From Chromohalobacter israelensis (GTDB lineage Bacteria > Pseudomonadota > Gammaproteobacteria > Pseudomonadales > Halomonadaceae): a stretch of 64,000 bases of DNA. The stretch lies in contig JQNW01000001.1 of assembly GCA_000761475.1 (NCBI GenBank), forward strand, positions 310,001-374,000. Reading direction: 5' to 3'. Of this stretch, positions 27,455 to 36,379 are shown piece by piece. Both the position numbers and the translations under genes were made by a program. The notes below the pieces were generated by a model. That model did no database searches and had not been told where the DNA came from. It saw only the letters and a list, made by a program, of their open reading frames with translations. The stretch's first letter is position 1. Each line of letters starts with the position of its first letter.

Positions 27455-29130
27455 GACGCCCAGGTCACATAGCAGACATCCACCGGCATGGCGTGCCGCG
27501 CGCAGAACGCCAGCCAGCGGCGCTGATTGTCCTGCAGGCGATCCCCGGGGCCCTTGACCTCGATCATGCGGTAGCGTTGCTGGGCAGGATGAAACTGGAT
27601 CAAGTCCGGCATGCCCGCCCGATTGGCGCGCACGTCGCGCAGCAGGCGCTCGAACCAGAGGCGCAGGTGCGCCGCGGGCAGGCATGCCAGCGCCAGTTCG
27701 AGCAAGGTCTCGCTCAATGCCTCCCAGTGCACGAAGGGCGACTCGAGCCCCTGCTTGTCCCGGTAGGTGCGCCGAATCACCGCGCGATAGCCCTGTTCGC
27801 CCTCGGCGACGTCGAGCCGTGCCAGGCAACGCGCAAAGAGCGCATCCCGGCGTGCGGCGAACTCCGGCCGCAACAGGTCGGCTGGTGCGCTCTGGAAGGG
27901 ATGAAAGAAGGCACCGGGAATCGGCGCGAAGATCGCCTCCCAGCAGAGCAGACCGAACAAGGCGTTGATCAAGGTATTCTCGACGTAATGCACCGGCGAT
28001 TCGGGGGACGACAGGCGTTGTGCCACGGCCGCTTCCACCGAGGTCGCACGGGGCAGCGTCAACTCGAGGTGCGTGGGCGCGGTCACGGACGGCGCCGTCG
28101 GCAACGGCAACGAGAGGCGGCGATGCAGGCGCGGAAGCAGGCGGTCGAGCTGCTGGCGCTCCGCCTCGCTTTCCGGCGCCGCCTCGGCCTCGCGTGCCAA
28201 CGCCAGGGCCTCCTCGTGCCGCGCCTGGCGTTCGAGCATGCGCAAGCGACGTCCCCGTGCACCGGGATGGCAGCTCTGCGCGTAGAGCCGCGCCGCCTCG
28301 TCCAGGTCGCCTTCCCGCTCTCGGGCCTGGGCCAGCAGGAACAGCAGCTTGCCGCGACGCGTTTCCAGCCAGGGATTGTCGGCCACCGGTGCCGGCAGCG
28401 CCTCGACCAGAGCCGCGACCGTCTCGCCGGCATCGAAACGTTCGCGGCAGTCGTGAATTCGCAGGTAGATGTCGATGTCCTCGCGACGCGGAAAGGCACG
28501 CGATGCCGGTGTCAGTGCCACCCGCTCGAAGCGACGCACACCGAGATCGGCCAGCACGAACTCGCTCCAGCCTTGGCGCAGGTTGCCGAAGAACATCAGT
28601 CGCAACCGATCGCACAAGGGCATCCGTGTCATGCGCCATACGCGAAACGCGGCCTCGGGACACCACGCCGAGAATGGGGCTTCGCCGATGTCGGCGGCCG
28701 CCAGGGTCGCCTGCATGTCCGTCTTGCGGTCGCCGCGCTTGAGGCCATGCGCCTTCAGGCAGGCGCCCAGGTGACGCCCGACCTCGGCCTTGGTCAACAT
28801 CCCCAGCACCTCCGACACCGGCAGCACGGGATCGCACTCCAGCCACCCCAGCGCCATCAAGGGAGCCACGGCGGGGTCGAGCGTACCGATTTCCGCGTAG
28901 TCGAGGCGATCGTCGCGGAAGAGCTCGCCCTTGCGCATGACCATGCGCACCCACAGCGCCTGGGCCGGTTCGGGCAGGGCGTCGAAATGCGACATGAACG
29001 TCCGCTCGTCGGCACCGAGAAGATCCTCGTAGCACGCCCTCACCCAGCGCAGGGCGCTGCGGAAGTTGTGCAGATAATAGAGCGGATCGTCGCTCGACGC
29101 GGGACGCGGCGGGAGAGGCATGGCTGTCAT
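27451..29130 (-). CDS. FAN1-type structure-specific nuclease (VRR-NUC)
   Basis: Bacterial homologue of FAN1, the nuclease that unhooks DNA interstrand crosslinks and cuts 5' flaps. The 559-residue protein has an N-terminal FAN1-type region (YYLHNFRSALRWVRACYEDL), a helical middle with TPR-like repeats and a C-terminal VRR-NUC domain. Its catalytic line is complete: MPDLIQF, then the EVK triad of MIEVKGPGDRLQDNQ. The start at 29130 is a choice: no ideal ribosome site is seen and the frame is open to 29190. Its stop overlaps the helicase start, so both are probably made together. Pseudomonas aeruginosa FAN1 is a studied relative. Confidence 0.88.
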   Translation of the reverse strand: MTAMPLPPRPASSDDPLYYLHNFRSALRWVRACYEDLLGADERTFMSHFDALPEPAQALWVRMVMRKGELFRDDRLDYAEIGTLDPAVAPLMALGWLECDPVLPVSEVLGMLTKAEVGRHLGACLKAHGLKRGDRKTDMQATLAAADIGEAPFSAWCPEAAFRVWRMTRMPLCDRLRLMFFGNLRQGWSEFVLADLGVRRFERVALTPASRAFPRREDIDIYLRIHDCRERFDAGETVAALVEALPAPVADNPWLETRRGKLLFLLAQAREREGDLDEAARLYAQSCHPGARGRRLRMLERQARHEEALALAREAEAAPESEAERQQLDRLLPRLHRRLSLPLPTAPSVTAPTHLELTLPRATSVEAAVAQRLSSPESPVHYVENTLINALFGLLCWEAIFAPIPGAFFHPFQSAPADLLRPEFAARRDALFARCLARLDVAEGEQGYRAVIRRTYRDKQGLESPFVHWEALSETLLELALACLPAAHLRLWFERLLRDVRANRAGMPDLIQFHPAQQRYRMIEVKGPGDRLQDNQRRWLAFCARHAMPVDVCYVTWAS

Positions 29131-29262
29131 GTCGCCATCATAGCAATCCTCGTCATGGCGCCCCAAGCCTGTCCGCGTGACACGCGACATCGCGCCGCCC
29201 CGCTCCCCGGGCCAGGCTTTGATATACTGCCGTCACGCATGCAACGGACGAAAGAGCCCATC

Positions 29263-29580
29263 GTGAAAGACGCTTCCTCTTCGCGCGACGCGACACCGCG
29301 ACGCGCCAGCAAACCGGGTTGCCTGGGCCTGATCGTCGCGGGTCTGGCCTTCATCGTGCTGGTCTATGCCATCCTGATCTATTTCATCAGCCAGGGCGGC
29401 ACCGCCGAGGACGAGGCCCGCGAGGAGCATGGCATCGCGCAGTGCTGGCAACGCCTGGCCCGCGACACCCTCGACGCCCGCGAACGGCGTACCACCGAAC
29501 AGCGCTGCCAGGAAATGACCGAGCAATTCGAGGTCAAGTACGGCCATCCACCGGCGGTGACCCAGCCTCCGGCGTCGTAG
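29263..29580 (+). CDS. Small single-pass membrane protein of unknown function
   Basis: A 105-residue protein with one predicted membrane helix (about residues 19-45, GLIVAGLAFIVLVYAILIYF) and a soluble, charged C-terminal part with two Cys (in QCW and QRC). The GTG start at 29263 was chosen because AAAGAG lies seven bases before it; an upstream ATG at 29239 sits only 10 bases after a TATACT hexamer (29223-29228) that looks like its -10 element. The 3' end overlaps the end of the convergent MpaB-like gene by 47 bases. Divergent from the FAN1 operon. Function unknown. Confidence 0.65.
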   Translation: MKDASSSRDATPRRASKPGCLGLIVAGLAFIVLVYAILIYFISQGGTAEDEAREEHGIAQCWQRLARDTLDARERRTTEQRCQEMTEQFEVKYGHPPAVTQPPAS

Positions 29581-30445
29581 CCGCGGCCACGCGACGCCGC
29601 GCGCGCTGCGACGCGCCATTGCGGACCGACCAGCGCAGCACCGGCACCAGTCGGCGAACGCCTGCGCGCACGCTGCGACGCTGCCAGCTCGGCATGTCGC
29701 GGCCGGCCATCTCGGCCGCCCAGACGGGCAGCAGATCGATCCCGGCGCGCATGGTCATCGCCACCACCGGACGCAGCATGGGATGCGGCGCCTCGGCGTG
29801 CAGCAAGAGCCGAAATACCTCGGCGGTACGCGCGTCGTAGCACAGACATGGGCGCATCGCGTCGAGATAGTCCGCCACCTCGTCGCGGCAGCGCGGGACA
29901 TCACGTGCGCCCAGCGCTTCGGCGACCCTCGCCACTTCGGCGTAGTAGCGGTCCTGGTCGGCAAGGCTCAGGTCGGGGTTGCGATAACGCAGATGCGCGG
30001 CGAGAAAGCGACTGACCTCGGCGACATGCACCCACGTCAGCAAGGCCGGGTCGTTGGCGGCGTAAGGACGGCCGTCGGGCGCGACGCCTACCACTTCGTC
30101 ATGAATGTGCCGCACCCGCTCGATGAGACGCTCGGCATCCACGGTGGACGCGAAGGTGGTGGCGGCGATGAACTGGCTGGTGCGGCGTAGACGGCCGAGC
30201 ATGTCATCGCGAAAGCTGGAATGGTCCCAGACCCCCGCCAGGGCCAGCGGATGCAGCATCTGCAGCATCAGGGCACCGATTCCTCCGCACAGCATCGAGG
30301 TGAAATCGCTGTGTACCCGCCAGCAGACGCTCTGCGGCCCGAACAGTCCGGGGTCCCCCGGCGGCCGGTCGTAATCGATGTCGCCCAGGGCCATGCCGGT
30401 CACGCCCATGATCTGACGCTCGATGCGCCGTCTTATCGCTTCCAT
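29534..30445 (-). CDS. MpaB/latex-clearing-type oxygenase family protein (DUF2236)
   Basis: A 303-residue helical protein of the DUF2236 family, which includes MpaB and the rubber oxygenase Lcp, both haem-linked oxidoreductases. The family start GPQSVCWRVHSDF and the MLHPLALAGVWDHSSF block with its conserved His residues are present. The start at 30445 has GGGAGG five bases upstream; the frame is open 93 bases further up but without a ribosome site. Substrate unknown. The C-terminal end is Arg/Ala-rich and overlaps the convergent small membrane gene on the other strand. Confidence 0.8.
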   Translation of the reverse strand: MEAIRRRIERQIMGVTGMALGDIDYDRPPGDPGLFGPQSVCWRVHSDFTSMLCGGIGALMLQMLHPLALAGVWDHSSFRDDMLGRLRRTSQFIAATTFASTVDAERLIERVRHIHDEVVGVAPDGRPYAANDPALLTWVHVAEVSRFLAAHLRYRNPDLSLADQDRYYAEVARVAEALGARDVPRCRDEVADYLDAMRPCLCYDARTAEVFRLLLHAEAPHPMLRPVVAMTMRAGIDLLPVWAAEMAGRDMPSWQRRSVRAGVRRLVPVLRWSVRNGASQRARRRVAAATTPEAGSPPVDGRT

Positions 30446-30568
30446 CGCATCCTCCCGATCCCCCTCGCGGTGTCTTCCGACACGCCACGGCATGATATAG
30501 GGCATGCGACCAGGAGATCGCATCCGAACCGTCGGCATCGCCGTCGACTTTTCAGACAGTGCCTAGGG

Positions 30569-30574
30569 TATAGT
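30569..30574 (+). promoter_or_regulatory. Possible -10 element for parA-like gene
   Basis: TATAGT about 130 bases before the ParA start, with a CGACTT hexamer 18 bases upstream as a weak -35. It lies in the 261-base divergent gap between the MpaB-like and ParA genes. No other feature is obvious in that gap. Confidence 0.4.
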
Positions 30575-30706
30575 GGAGCATGGCGTCATGTCTTGCGCCA
30601 GGCGGGGTATCGGCCCGTCCCGGGCGCCACTGTCACACCGCTGACACGCAACCGTCACACCTCGCTGCCAAGGTGCCCCACGCGCCACTTGCCGGGAGAT
30701 GCCTCG

Positions 30707-31438
30707 ATGAGAATGCTAGCCATCTACAGTATCAAGGGTGGCGTGGGCAAGACTGCCTCCGCCGTCAACCTGGCCGCCCTGGCGAGCCAGGCCGGCTATC
30801 GCGTGCTGCTCTGGGACCTCGATCCGCAAGCGGCCACGACCTTCTACCTGCGTGCCAAGCCCAAGGTGCGGGGCGGCGTGGACAAGCTGGTGAAAGGCAA
30901 GGCCTCCTTCGACAAGGTCATTCGCACCAGCGAAACGCCCGGGCTCGACCTGTTGCCGGCATCCTTCGGCTCGCGGGAGCTGGATCACCTGCTGGAAGAC
31001 CGCAAGCTCAGCCGGTTGCGCAAGATTCTCAAGCCCGTTCACGACGACTATGACCTGGTGATCCTCGACTGCCCACCGAGCATTTCCACGCTTTCCGAGC
31101 ACGTCTTCTCGAGCGCCGACGCCCTGCTGGTGCCGGTGATCCCGACGACGCTTTCGCTGCGTACCCTGGAGCAGTTGCGGGAGCACCTCGACGACGTCGA
31201 CCACGCTTGCCCCGTGTGGCCCTTTTTCACCCTCGCCGACCGGCGCAAGAAGCTGCATCTCGACGTCATGGCCACCCTGAGTGAAGACTGGCCCTTGATG
31301 ATGACGACAACCATTCCTTACGCCAGCGCCGTCGAGCGCATGGGCCTCGAACGCGCCCCCGTCACGCAGTTCGCCCGCAGCTCCACCGCTACGCGAGCGT
31401 ATCGCGGCCTCTGGCAGGAACTCGAACAGCGCCTGTAA
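30707..31438 (+). CDS. ParA-family ATPase (orphan)
   Basis: A 243-residue deviant Walker ATPase with KGGVGKTASAVNLA (Walker A with the signature Lys, from about residue 11), DLDPQAATTFYL (switch I) and VILDCPPSISTLS (Walker B). GGGAG lies before the ATG. Unlike chromosomal or plasmid par loci, no parB follows; the next gene is cobO, 97 bases downstream. Such orphan ParA proteins position various cargos (chemoreceptor clusters, carboxysomes, plasmids). The cargo here is unknown. Confidence 0.85.
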   Translation: MRMLAIYSIKGGVGKTASAVNLAALASQAGYRVLLWDLDPQAATTFYLRAKPKVRGGVDKLVKGKASFDKVIRTSETPGLDLLPASFGSRELDHLLEDRKLSRLRKILKPVHDDYDLVILDCPPSISTLSEHVFSSADALLVPVIPTTLSLRTLEQLREHLDDVDHACPVWPFFTLADRRKKLHLDVMATLSEDWPLMMTTTIPYASAVERMGLERAPVTQFARSSTATRAYRGLWQELEQRL

Positions 31439-31535
31439 GCACGCTCGTCCTCCAGGGGCTCGCACATCGGGCCCATGAGCGGTCGCATTACGGCCGCGAG
31501 CGCGGTACGTTGCGGGTTTTGCCAAGGACATCACC

Positions 31536-32138
31536 ATGACCGACGATCGCCAGACCCGCCACCGCAACGCCATGCGCAAGCTCAAGTCGCATGTCGACGA
31601 GAAAGTCGCCGCCGCCACCGAGCAGCGCGGCCTGCTGCTGGTCTTCACCGGCAACGGCAAGGGCAAGACCACCGCCGCCTGGGGAACGGTCACCCGGTCA
31701 CTCGGCTACGGCTATCGCGTCGGCGTGGTACAGTTCATCAAGGGCATGTGGGAGTGCGGCGAGCGCGAACGCCTGGCGGATGACGCCAACTTGAGCGTGC
31801 ACGTCATGGCCACCGGCTTCACCTGGGACACCCAGAACCGCGAGGCCGACACCGCCGCCTGCCAGGCGGTATGGCGTGACGCCCTGACCTTGCTGCAAGA
31901 CCCCGATGTCTATCTCGTGGTCCTCGACGAGATCACCTACATGCTCAAGTTCGGCTATCTCGACATCGCCTCGGTGCGCGAGGCCATCGCCAATCGACCG
32001 AGCGAACAGACGGTGATCGTCACCGGCCGCAATGCGCATCGCGAACTGCTCGACATGGCCGATACCGTCACCGAGATGCAGGAAGTGCGCCACGCCTTCA
32101 ATGCCGGCGTTCAGGCACGTCGCGGCATCGACTACTGA
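31536..32138 (+). CDS. cobO: Cob(I)yrinic acid a,c-diamide adenosyltransferase
   Basis: Transfers the adenosyl group of ATP to the cobalt of corrinoids, giving the coenzyme form of B12 (BtuR/CobO/CobA family). The 200-residue protein has the P-loop GNGKGKTT (residues 39-46), VVQFIKGMWECGE, TWDTQNREAD and VVLDEITYMLKFGYL, all family hallmarks. AAGGACATCACC precedes the ATG. It converges with btuF, leaving nine bases. With btuB and btuF in the same window it completes a salvage route for imported cobalamin. Confidence 0.95.
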   Translation: MTDDRQTRHRNAMRKLKSHVDEKVAAATEQRGLLLVFTGNGKGKTTAAWGTVTRSLGYGYRVGVVQFIKGMWECGERERLADDANLSVHVMATGFTWDTQNREADTAACQAVWRDALTLLQDPDVYLVVLDEITYMLKFGYLDIASVREAIANRPSEQTVIVTGRNAHRELLDMADTVTEMQEVRHAFNAGVQARRGIDY

Positions 32139-32147
32139 GCCGCCCGG

Positions 32148-33038
32148 TCAGGACGGTGGCGTCGCCCGCTCGAGCGCCCGGCAGACCTGCTCGACGCCCT
32201 GGATCAGGCGCGGTCCGGGGCGACTGATGGCATCGGGATCGAGAGTGTACAGATGGCCCTCGCGCACCGCCGGCAGCAGGGTGTCGTCCTGCCAGGCCTG
32301 CTGCCAGTCATCGTCCGGCGCGGCCGCGAGAATCACGTCAGGGCGCGCCTCGATCAAGGCTTCGCGACCGATTTCAGGCACCAGGACCCGGCGGTCCGCG
32401 AACAGCGGCTCCCCGCCGCAATGGCGAATCGCCCGGGTGACGATGTGGCCGTCGCCCAGCGTGGTCAGCGGGTGGCGCCCCAGTTGATAGAACACGCGCG
32501 GCGTTTCGGGCAGGCGTTGCCGAGCGGCCGCGAGGCGTGCCTCGAACGCCTCGGCCGCACGCGTGCCTGCCTCGGCGTGACCGGTCAGACGCCCCAGGTC
32601 GCGCAGGTCGCCAGCCACGTCGGCGAGTCGCCGCGGCTCGCTGGCGTAGACCGGCACGCCCAGCGCCTCGAGGCGCGTCACCACGCTGCGCGGCGTGCCA
32701 CTGCGCCAGGTCACCACCAGGTCCGGCTCGCGCGCCATGATGGCTTCCAGGGCGATGCCTCGGTAACTGCCCACCCGAGGGATGTCCCGCGCGGCGCGTG
32801 GAAAATCGCTGCCCTCGAGGGCCCCCACCACGCGCTCGCCGGCCCCCACCGCGTACAGCAGCTCCACGATGTGCGGCGCCAGTGCCACGACACGCTCGGC
32901 GGGCGCCGTCAACGCCACCGTACGGCCCGCGTCGTCGTCGACTTCGAGCGCTGCCATCGCCGACGCACTGAAAAGCGACGCGACGCTGAACCATGCGAGC
33001 ATCACGACATGTGCAAGAAACGGGGAAAGACGCGGCAA
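32148..33038 (-). CDS. btuF: Periplasmic cobalamin-binding protein (BtuF-like)
   Basis: Helical-backbone substrate-binding protein that would deliver B12 to an ABC importer. The 296-residue product, taken from a TTG start at 33038 with GGAG eight bases upstream, has a signal peptide ending near SASAMAA. RVVALAPHIVELLYAVGAGERVVG and GSYRGIALEAIMAREPDLVV match the class III binding-protein fold. The long open frame extends further upstream without a ribosome site. No btuC or btuD is adjacent. Alternative: another class III protein (haem or siderophore), but the neighbour cobO favours cobalamin. Confidence 0.82.
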   Translation of the reverse strand: MPRLSPFLAHVVMLAWFSVASLFSASAMAALEVDDDAGRTVALTAPAERVVALAPHIVELLYAVGAGERVVGALEGSDFPRAARDIPRVGSYRGIALEAIMAREPDLVVTWRSGTPRSVVTRLEALGVPVYASEPRRLADVAGDLRDLGRLTGHAEAGTRAAEAFEARLAAARQRLPETPRVFYQLGRHPLTTLGDGHIVTRAIRHCGGEPLFADRRVLVPEIGREALIEARPDVILAAAPDDDWQQAWQDDTLLPAVREGHLYTLDPDAISRPGPRLIQGVEQVCRALERATPPS

Positions 33039-33141
33039 TCTCACGACTCCATTAGCCACTGACGAACGCGCAGGATAGCATGTCCCGATGGGTCGCTCGC
33101 CCGGGCAGCGGCCCGATTTCTCACCGCGACAGGAGGTTCGT

Positions 33142-33918
33142 ATGACACGCAAGGAATTCCGTCTCCCCCTCGTGGCCACCGCGCTTCTCGGCACGCTGCT
33201 GGTCGCCACCCAGGCGCAGGCCAAACCGGGGCCGCAGGCACCGCACGAGCTGCACGTGCAGGCCCAGTCGACTCTCAACGTGGCGCCGGACATGGCCCGC
33301 CTCAATGCGCGCCTCTGGGAGCGGACCCCCGCCGTGGCACAGAGCGAGGCCGGCAACGACGCCCAGGCGCTGGGCGATGCGCGTGAGCGACTGGAATCGC
33401 GCACCGGTGATCTGATTGACGCCCTGGAGGACGCCGGCGTCGAAAGCCGCGACATCCAGGCCGGTTCGCTCAACGTGCGCCCCGAGATCATGATCCAGCC
33501 CCAGGGCGACGACGACGCCGAACCCCGGGTACGCACCCAGGTCGAGCGTCCCGTGAGCGTGACGATTCGCGACCTGGAACACCTGCCACGCATTCTCGAT
33601 GCGCTGACCGCCGCGGGCGTGGACGCGCTGGACGGCGTGGAATACGACCTCGCCGACCGCGATGCCGCCAGCGACAAAGCGCTGACCCAGGCACTCGAGC
33701 GCGCCCGGCAGAAGGCCCGATTGATGGCCGACACCCTCGAAGTCAAGCTCGGTCGTGTGGTGCGCGTCGAGGAAACCCAGGCACCCGACTACACGCCTCG
33801 CCCCATGATGATGCGGGCCGAGTCCGCCGACGCCAAGGCCGCGCCGCAGTATCGGGCCGGCGAGATCGGCATCGACGCCGGCGTCAGCGTCACCTGGACT
33901 ATCGAAGACGGATCCTGA
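33142..33918 (+). CDS. Periplasmic SIMPL-domain protein (DUF541, YggE-like)
   Basis: A 258-residue secreted protein: signal peptide with cleavage after TQAQA (about residue 28) and one SIMPL/DUF541 domain. Family marks are VQAQSTLNVAPDMARLNARLW at the start and ALERARQKARLMADTLEVKLGRVVRVEE near the end. Relatives such as E. coli YggE lower oxidative stress, and others form large rings; the molecular role is not settled. AGGAGG precedes the ATG. It is monocistronic, divergent from btuF and ended by a strong terminator. Confidence 0.85.
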   Translation: MTRKEFRLPLVATALLGTLLVATQAQAKPGPQAPHELHVQAQSTLNVAPDMARLNARLWERTPAVAQSEAGNDAQALGDARERLESRTGDLIDALEDAGVESRDIQAGSLNVRPEIMIQPQGDDDAEPRVRTQVERPVSVTIRDLEHLPRILDALTAAGVDALDGVEYDLADRDAASDKALTQALERARQKARLMADTLEVKLGRVVRVEETQAPDYTPRPMMMRAESADAKAAPQYRAGEIGIDAGVSVTWTIEDGS

Positions 33919-33945
33919 CGAGGCGCGCGTCAGTTCTCGACACGC

Positions 33946-33973
33946 AGAAGCCCGGCCTTGGCCGGGCTTCTTC
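33946..33973. terminator. Bidirectional terminator between SIMPL gene and SNF gene
   Basis: A perfect 11-bp stem GAAGCCCGGCC / GGCCGGGCTTC (33947-33957 with 33960-33970) is followed by TTC on the plus strand. It lies between convergent genes and can serve both. Confidence 0.8.
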
Positions 33974-34002
33974 ATCTGTCGTGCCTGTCTGTGGGGCCGC
34001 GT

Positions 34003-35463
34003 TCAGCCAACCAACTGGCGCCTGACGCGCGGGCTCAGCATCTCACCGAGCACGGTGATGGCCACCAGCACCGCGAGGAACCACGGCCACTGGCTGCCGA
34101 TATCGATGCTCATCACTCCCAGCGCATCGATGAAGATCAGCACGATGCCCAGAGGACTGACGTAGCGGACCATCAGCAGCCACAAGGCATGCTGGCGCCT
34201 GGAGAGCCGCAGTTCGTCGCGGAAGATCTCGTCGCGCAGCAGGAAGCCGGCCATCAGGCAGAGCCCCAGACCGCCCAGCGGCATCATCCAGCGCGAGGTC
34301 AGGTAATCGAGCCAGTCGAAGACGGTCTTCCCGGCGAGCGTCCAGTCGGCACCCAGGTTGAAGGACAGCATGGCCAGCGTGCTCAGCAACCAGAGCACGA
34401 TGCCACTGCTCCATGCCGCACGCTTGCGACTCATGCCCTTGCGCTCGGTCAGCCAGGCCACGGTGGCCTCGATCATCGACACGGCGGAGGTCAGGGCCGC
34501 CACGCTGAGCATCACGAAGAAGATCACCTGCAGCACATTGCCCAGCGGCATCTGCTGGAAGGCCAGCGGCAGACTCATGAAGATCAGCCCCGGCCCGCTG
34601 GCCGGATCCATGCCGTTGGCGAAGATCGCCGGAAAGATCGCCAGACCGGCCATCAGCGCGATCAGCGTATCGCAGATCGCCACGGTGAAGGTGGTGCGCG
34701 CGATGGACTTGCTGTCGGGCAGGTAGGCCCCGTAGGCCATGATCGCCCCCGCCGACAGCGACAGCGTGAAGAAGGCATGCCCCATCGCCGCCAGCAGACC
34801 AGCGCTGGACAGCTTGCCCACCTCGAAGGAGAACAGGAACGTCACCGCCTCGCCGAAGCCGCCGGAGAACATGGCGTAGACGATCATGGCCAACAGCAAC
34901 AGCACCATGCCCGGCATCATCCAGCGCATGCTGCGCTCGATGCCTTCCTGCACCCCCTTGCCGACGATGAACATGGTCACCACCGTCACCAGCGTGCTCC
35001 ACGCCCCCAGCGTCAGCGGATTGGCGTTGTTGGCGCCGAAGATGGCCGCCATGTCCTCGACGCTGCCGCCCTGCAGGCCGCCGCTGATCGCCTTCCACAG
35101 GTAGGCAAGCGACCAGCCGGCGACGACCACGTAGAAGGACAGGATCATGAACCCGGCGAGCATCGACATCCAGCCGAACCCGGACCAGATCTTGCCGCGA
35201 CCGGACTCCTGCGCCACGCGCTTGACGGCATCGATGGGACTCCCGCGCCCGCGCCGCCCGAAGGCAATCTCGGTCATCATCGCGGGGATCCCGATGCACA
35301 GAATGCAGGCCAGGTAGACGAGCACGAAGGCGCCGCCGCCGTACTCGCCAGTCATGTAGGGAAACTTCCAGATATTGCCAAGGCCCACTGCCGAGCCCGT
35401 CGCCGCCAGCACGAAGCCCCAGCGGCCGATCCAAAGATTTTTGGGTTGCTGTCTTGCCGTCAT
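34003..35463 (-). CDS. Sodium-dependent neurotransmitter-symporter family transporter
   Basis: Inner-membrane Na+-coupled uptake system (SNF/NSS family) for an amino acid or related solute, 486 residues and about 11-12 helices. The hallmark at the start (TGSAVGLGNIWKFPYMTGEYGGGAF, residues 22-46, given here only as GSAVGLGNIWKFP) matches the Na+ and substrate site of LeuT. Helix 6 and 8 blocks (AMGHAFFTLSLSAGAIMAYG) are intact. A sodium-coupled carrier fits a salt-adapted cell. The substrate is not readable. It is divergent from ktrA, with a 207-base shared gap. Confidence 0.9.
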   Translation of the reverse strand: MTARQQPKNLWIGRWGFVLAATGSAVGLGNIWKFPYMTGEYGGGAFVLVYLACILCIGIPAMMTEIAFGRRGRGSPIDAVKRVAQESGRGKIWSGFGWMSMLAGFMILSFYVVVAGWSLAYLWKAISGGLQGGSVEDMAAIFGANNANPLTLGAWSTLVTVVTMFIVGKGVQEGIERSMRWMMPGMVLLLLAMIVYAMFSGGFGEAVTFLFSFEVGKLSSAGLLAAMGHAFFTLSLSAGAIMAYGAYLPDSKSIARTTFTVAICDTLIALMAGLAIFPAIFANGMDPASGPGLIFMSLPLAFQQMPLGNVLQVIFFVMLSVAALTSAVSMIEATVAWLTERKGMSRKRAAWSSGIVLWLLSTLAMLSFNLGADWTLAGKTVFDWLDYLTSRWMMPLGGLGLCLMAGFLLRDEIFRDELRLSRRQHALWLLMVRYVSPLGIVLIFIDALGVMSIDIGSQWPWFLAVLVAITVLGEMLSPRVRRQLVG

Positions 35464-35670
35464 GGTTCACCTGAAGGGTTATTTTTGTGGTTCATGCAGC
35501 GCGGCGCGAGCACTTGCCACCGGGCGATTCTACCGTTTTCCATCGACATTTCGCGAACCGCGTCCGCCCGAATCGCGACGGCGAGGCAATCGCTGGAGCC
35601 CATTGCCGGCGTATGCGAAGCTGATCCCCGGACCCGGCGCATCACTTGCATCGACAGCCCAGGAGGTCGC

Positions 35671-36327
35671 ATGACACGCCAATTCGCCATTCTTGGACTC
35701 GGCTATTTCGGCAGCACGGTCGCTCGCGAGCTCAAGCGGCATAACAATCAGCTACTTGGCGTCGATCGCGACGAGTCTCGTGTCGACGCCATGGCCGAGC
35801 ACCTCGATCACGCCGTCATCGCCGACGTCACCGACGAAAAGGCGCTCGCCGAGCTGTCGCTGGAGGACTACGACGCTGTGGTCATCGACGTCGACGGCAA
35901 CCTCGAGGCCAGCGTGATCTGCACCCTGCACGCCAAGGAACTGGGGGCCCGCGAAATCTGGGCCAAGGCCCACTCGGACGCTCACTACAAGCTGCTCGAC
36001 CGCCTCGGCGCGGACCATATCGTGTACCCCGAATACGACACCGGCATCCGCGTCGCCGAAAGCCTCAATTATCATGCCATGGTCGATTTCATCCGTCTCG
36101 GCGAACGCGAGTTCATCGTCGAGATCGAGGCGACCGAACGCCTCACCGAGCACTGCGCCACCGTCTCGCAGCTCGATATCGACGAACGCGCCCTGTGTCT
36201 GGTGGCCATCAAGCGAGGCGACGAGGTAATCCGCGCGCCCGAGCGCACTACCGAGCTGGCATGCGGCGACCATCTGGTTCTGATGGGGGATCTCGCCGCA
36301 CTGCGCGAGCTGGGCAACAAGCTATGA
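35671..36327 (+). CDS. ktrA: Potassium uptake regulatory subunit KtrA (TrkA family)
   Basis: Cytosolic RCK-domain ring that gates the KtrB channel in response to ATP/ADP and NAD(H). The 218-residue protein has the Rossmann motif GLGYFGS (residues 9-15) and an acidic strand end (GVDRDESRVD), followed by a C-terminal RCK_C part. This single-RCK size matches KtrA and not the double-length TrkA. AGGAGG precedes the ATG. It is followed 52 bases later by ktrB. Confidence 0.92.
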   Translation: MTRQFAILGLGYFGSTVARELKRHNNQLLGVDRDESRVDAMAEHLDHAVIADVTDEKALAELSLEDYDAVVIDVDGNLEASVICTLHAKELGAREIWAKAHSDAHYKLLDRLGADHIVYPEYDTGIRVAESLNYHAMVDFIRLGEREFIVEIEATERLTEHCATVSQLDIDERALCLVAIKRGDEVIRAPERTTELACGDHLVLMGDLAALRELGNKL

Positions 36328-36379
36328 CAACACTTCGCCGCCGCGCCCCGAGTGCCGCACGGCTCCACGGGGCGTATCC

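Noticed and set aside
25133..29130. CRISPR-Cas locus suggested by the Cas4-like nuclease region
   Set aside because: There are no repeats or spacers and no cas1, cas2 or effector genes nearby. The Cas4-like part is the N-terminus of a helicase.
25250..29580. Long plus-strand frames opposite the helicase and FAN1 genes
   Set aside because: Same shadow effect. Only the last part (29263-29580) is kept as a real small gene because it has its own start, a membrane helix and no gene opposite for most of its length.
33958..35670. Plus-strand open frame reading into ktrA from the SNF gene region
   Set aside because: The upstream part is antisense to the SNF transporter; ktrA starts at 35671 with AGGAGG and the proper Rossmann N-terminus.
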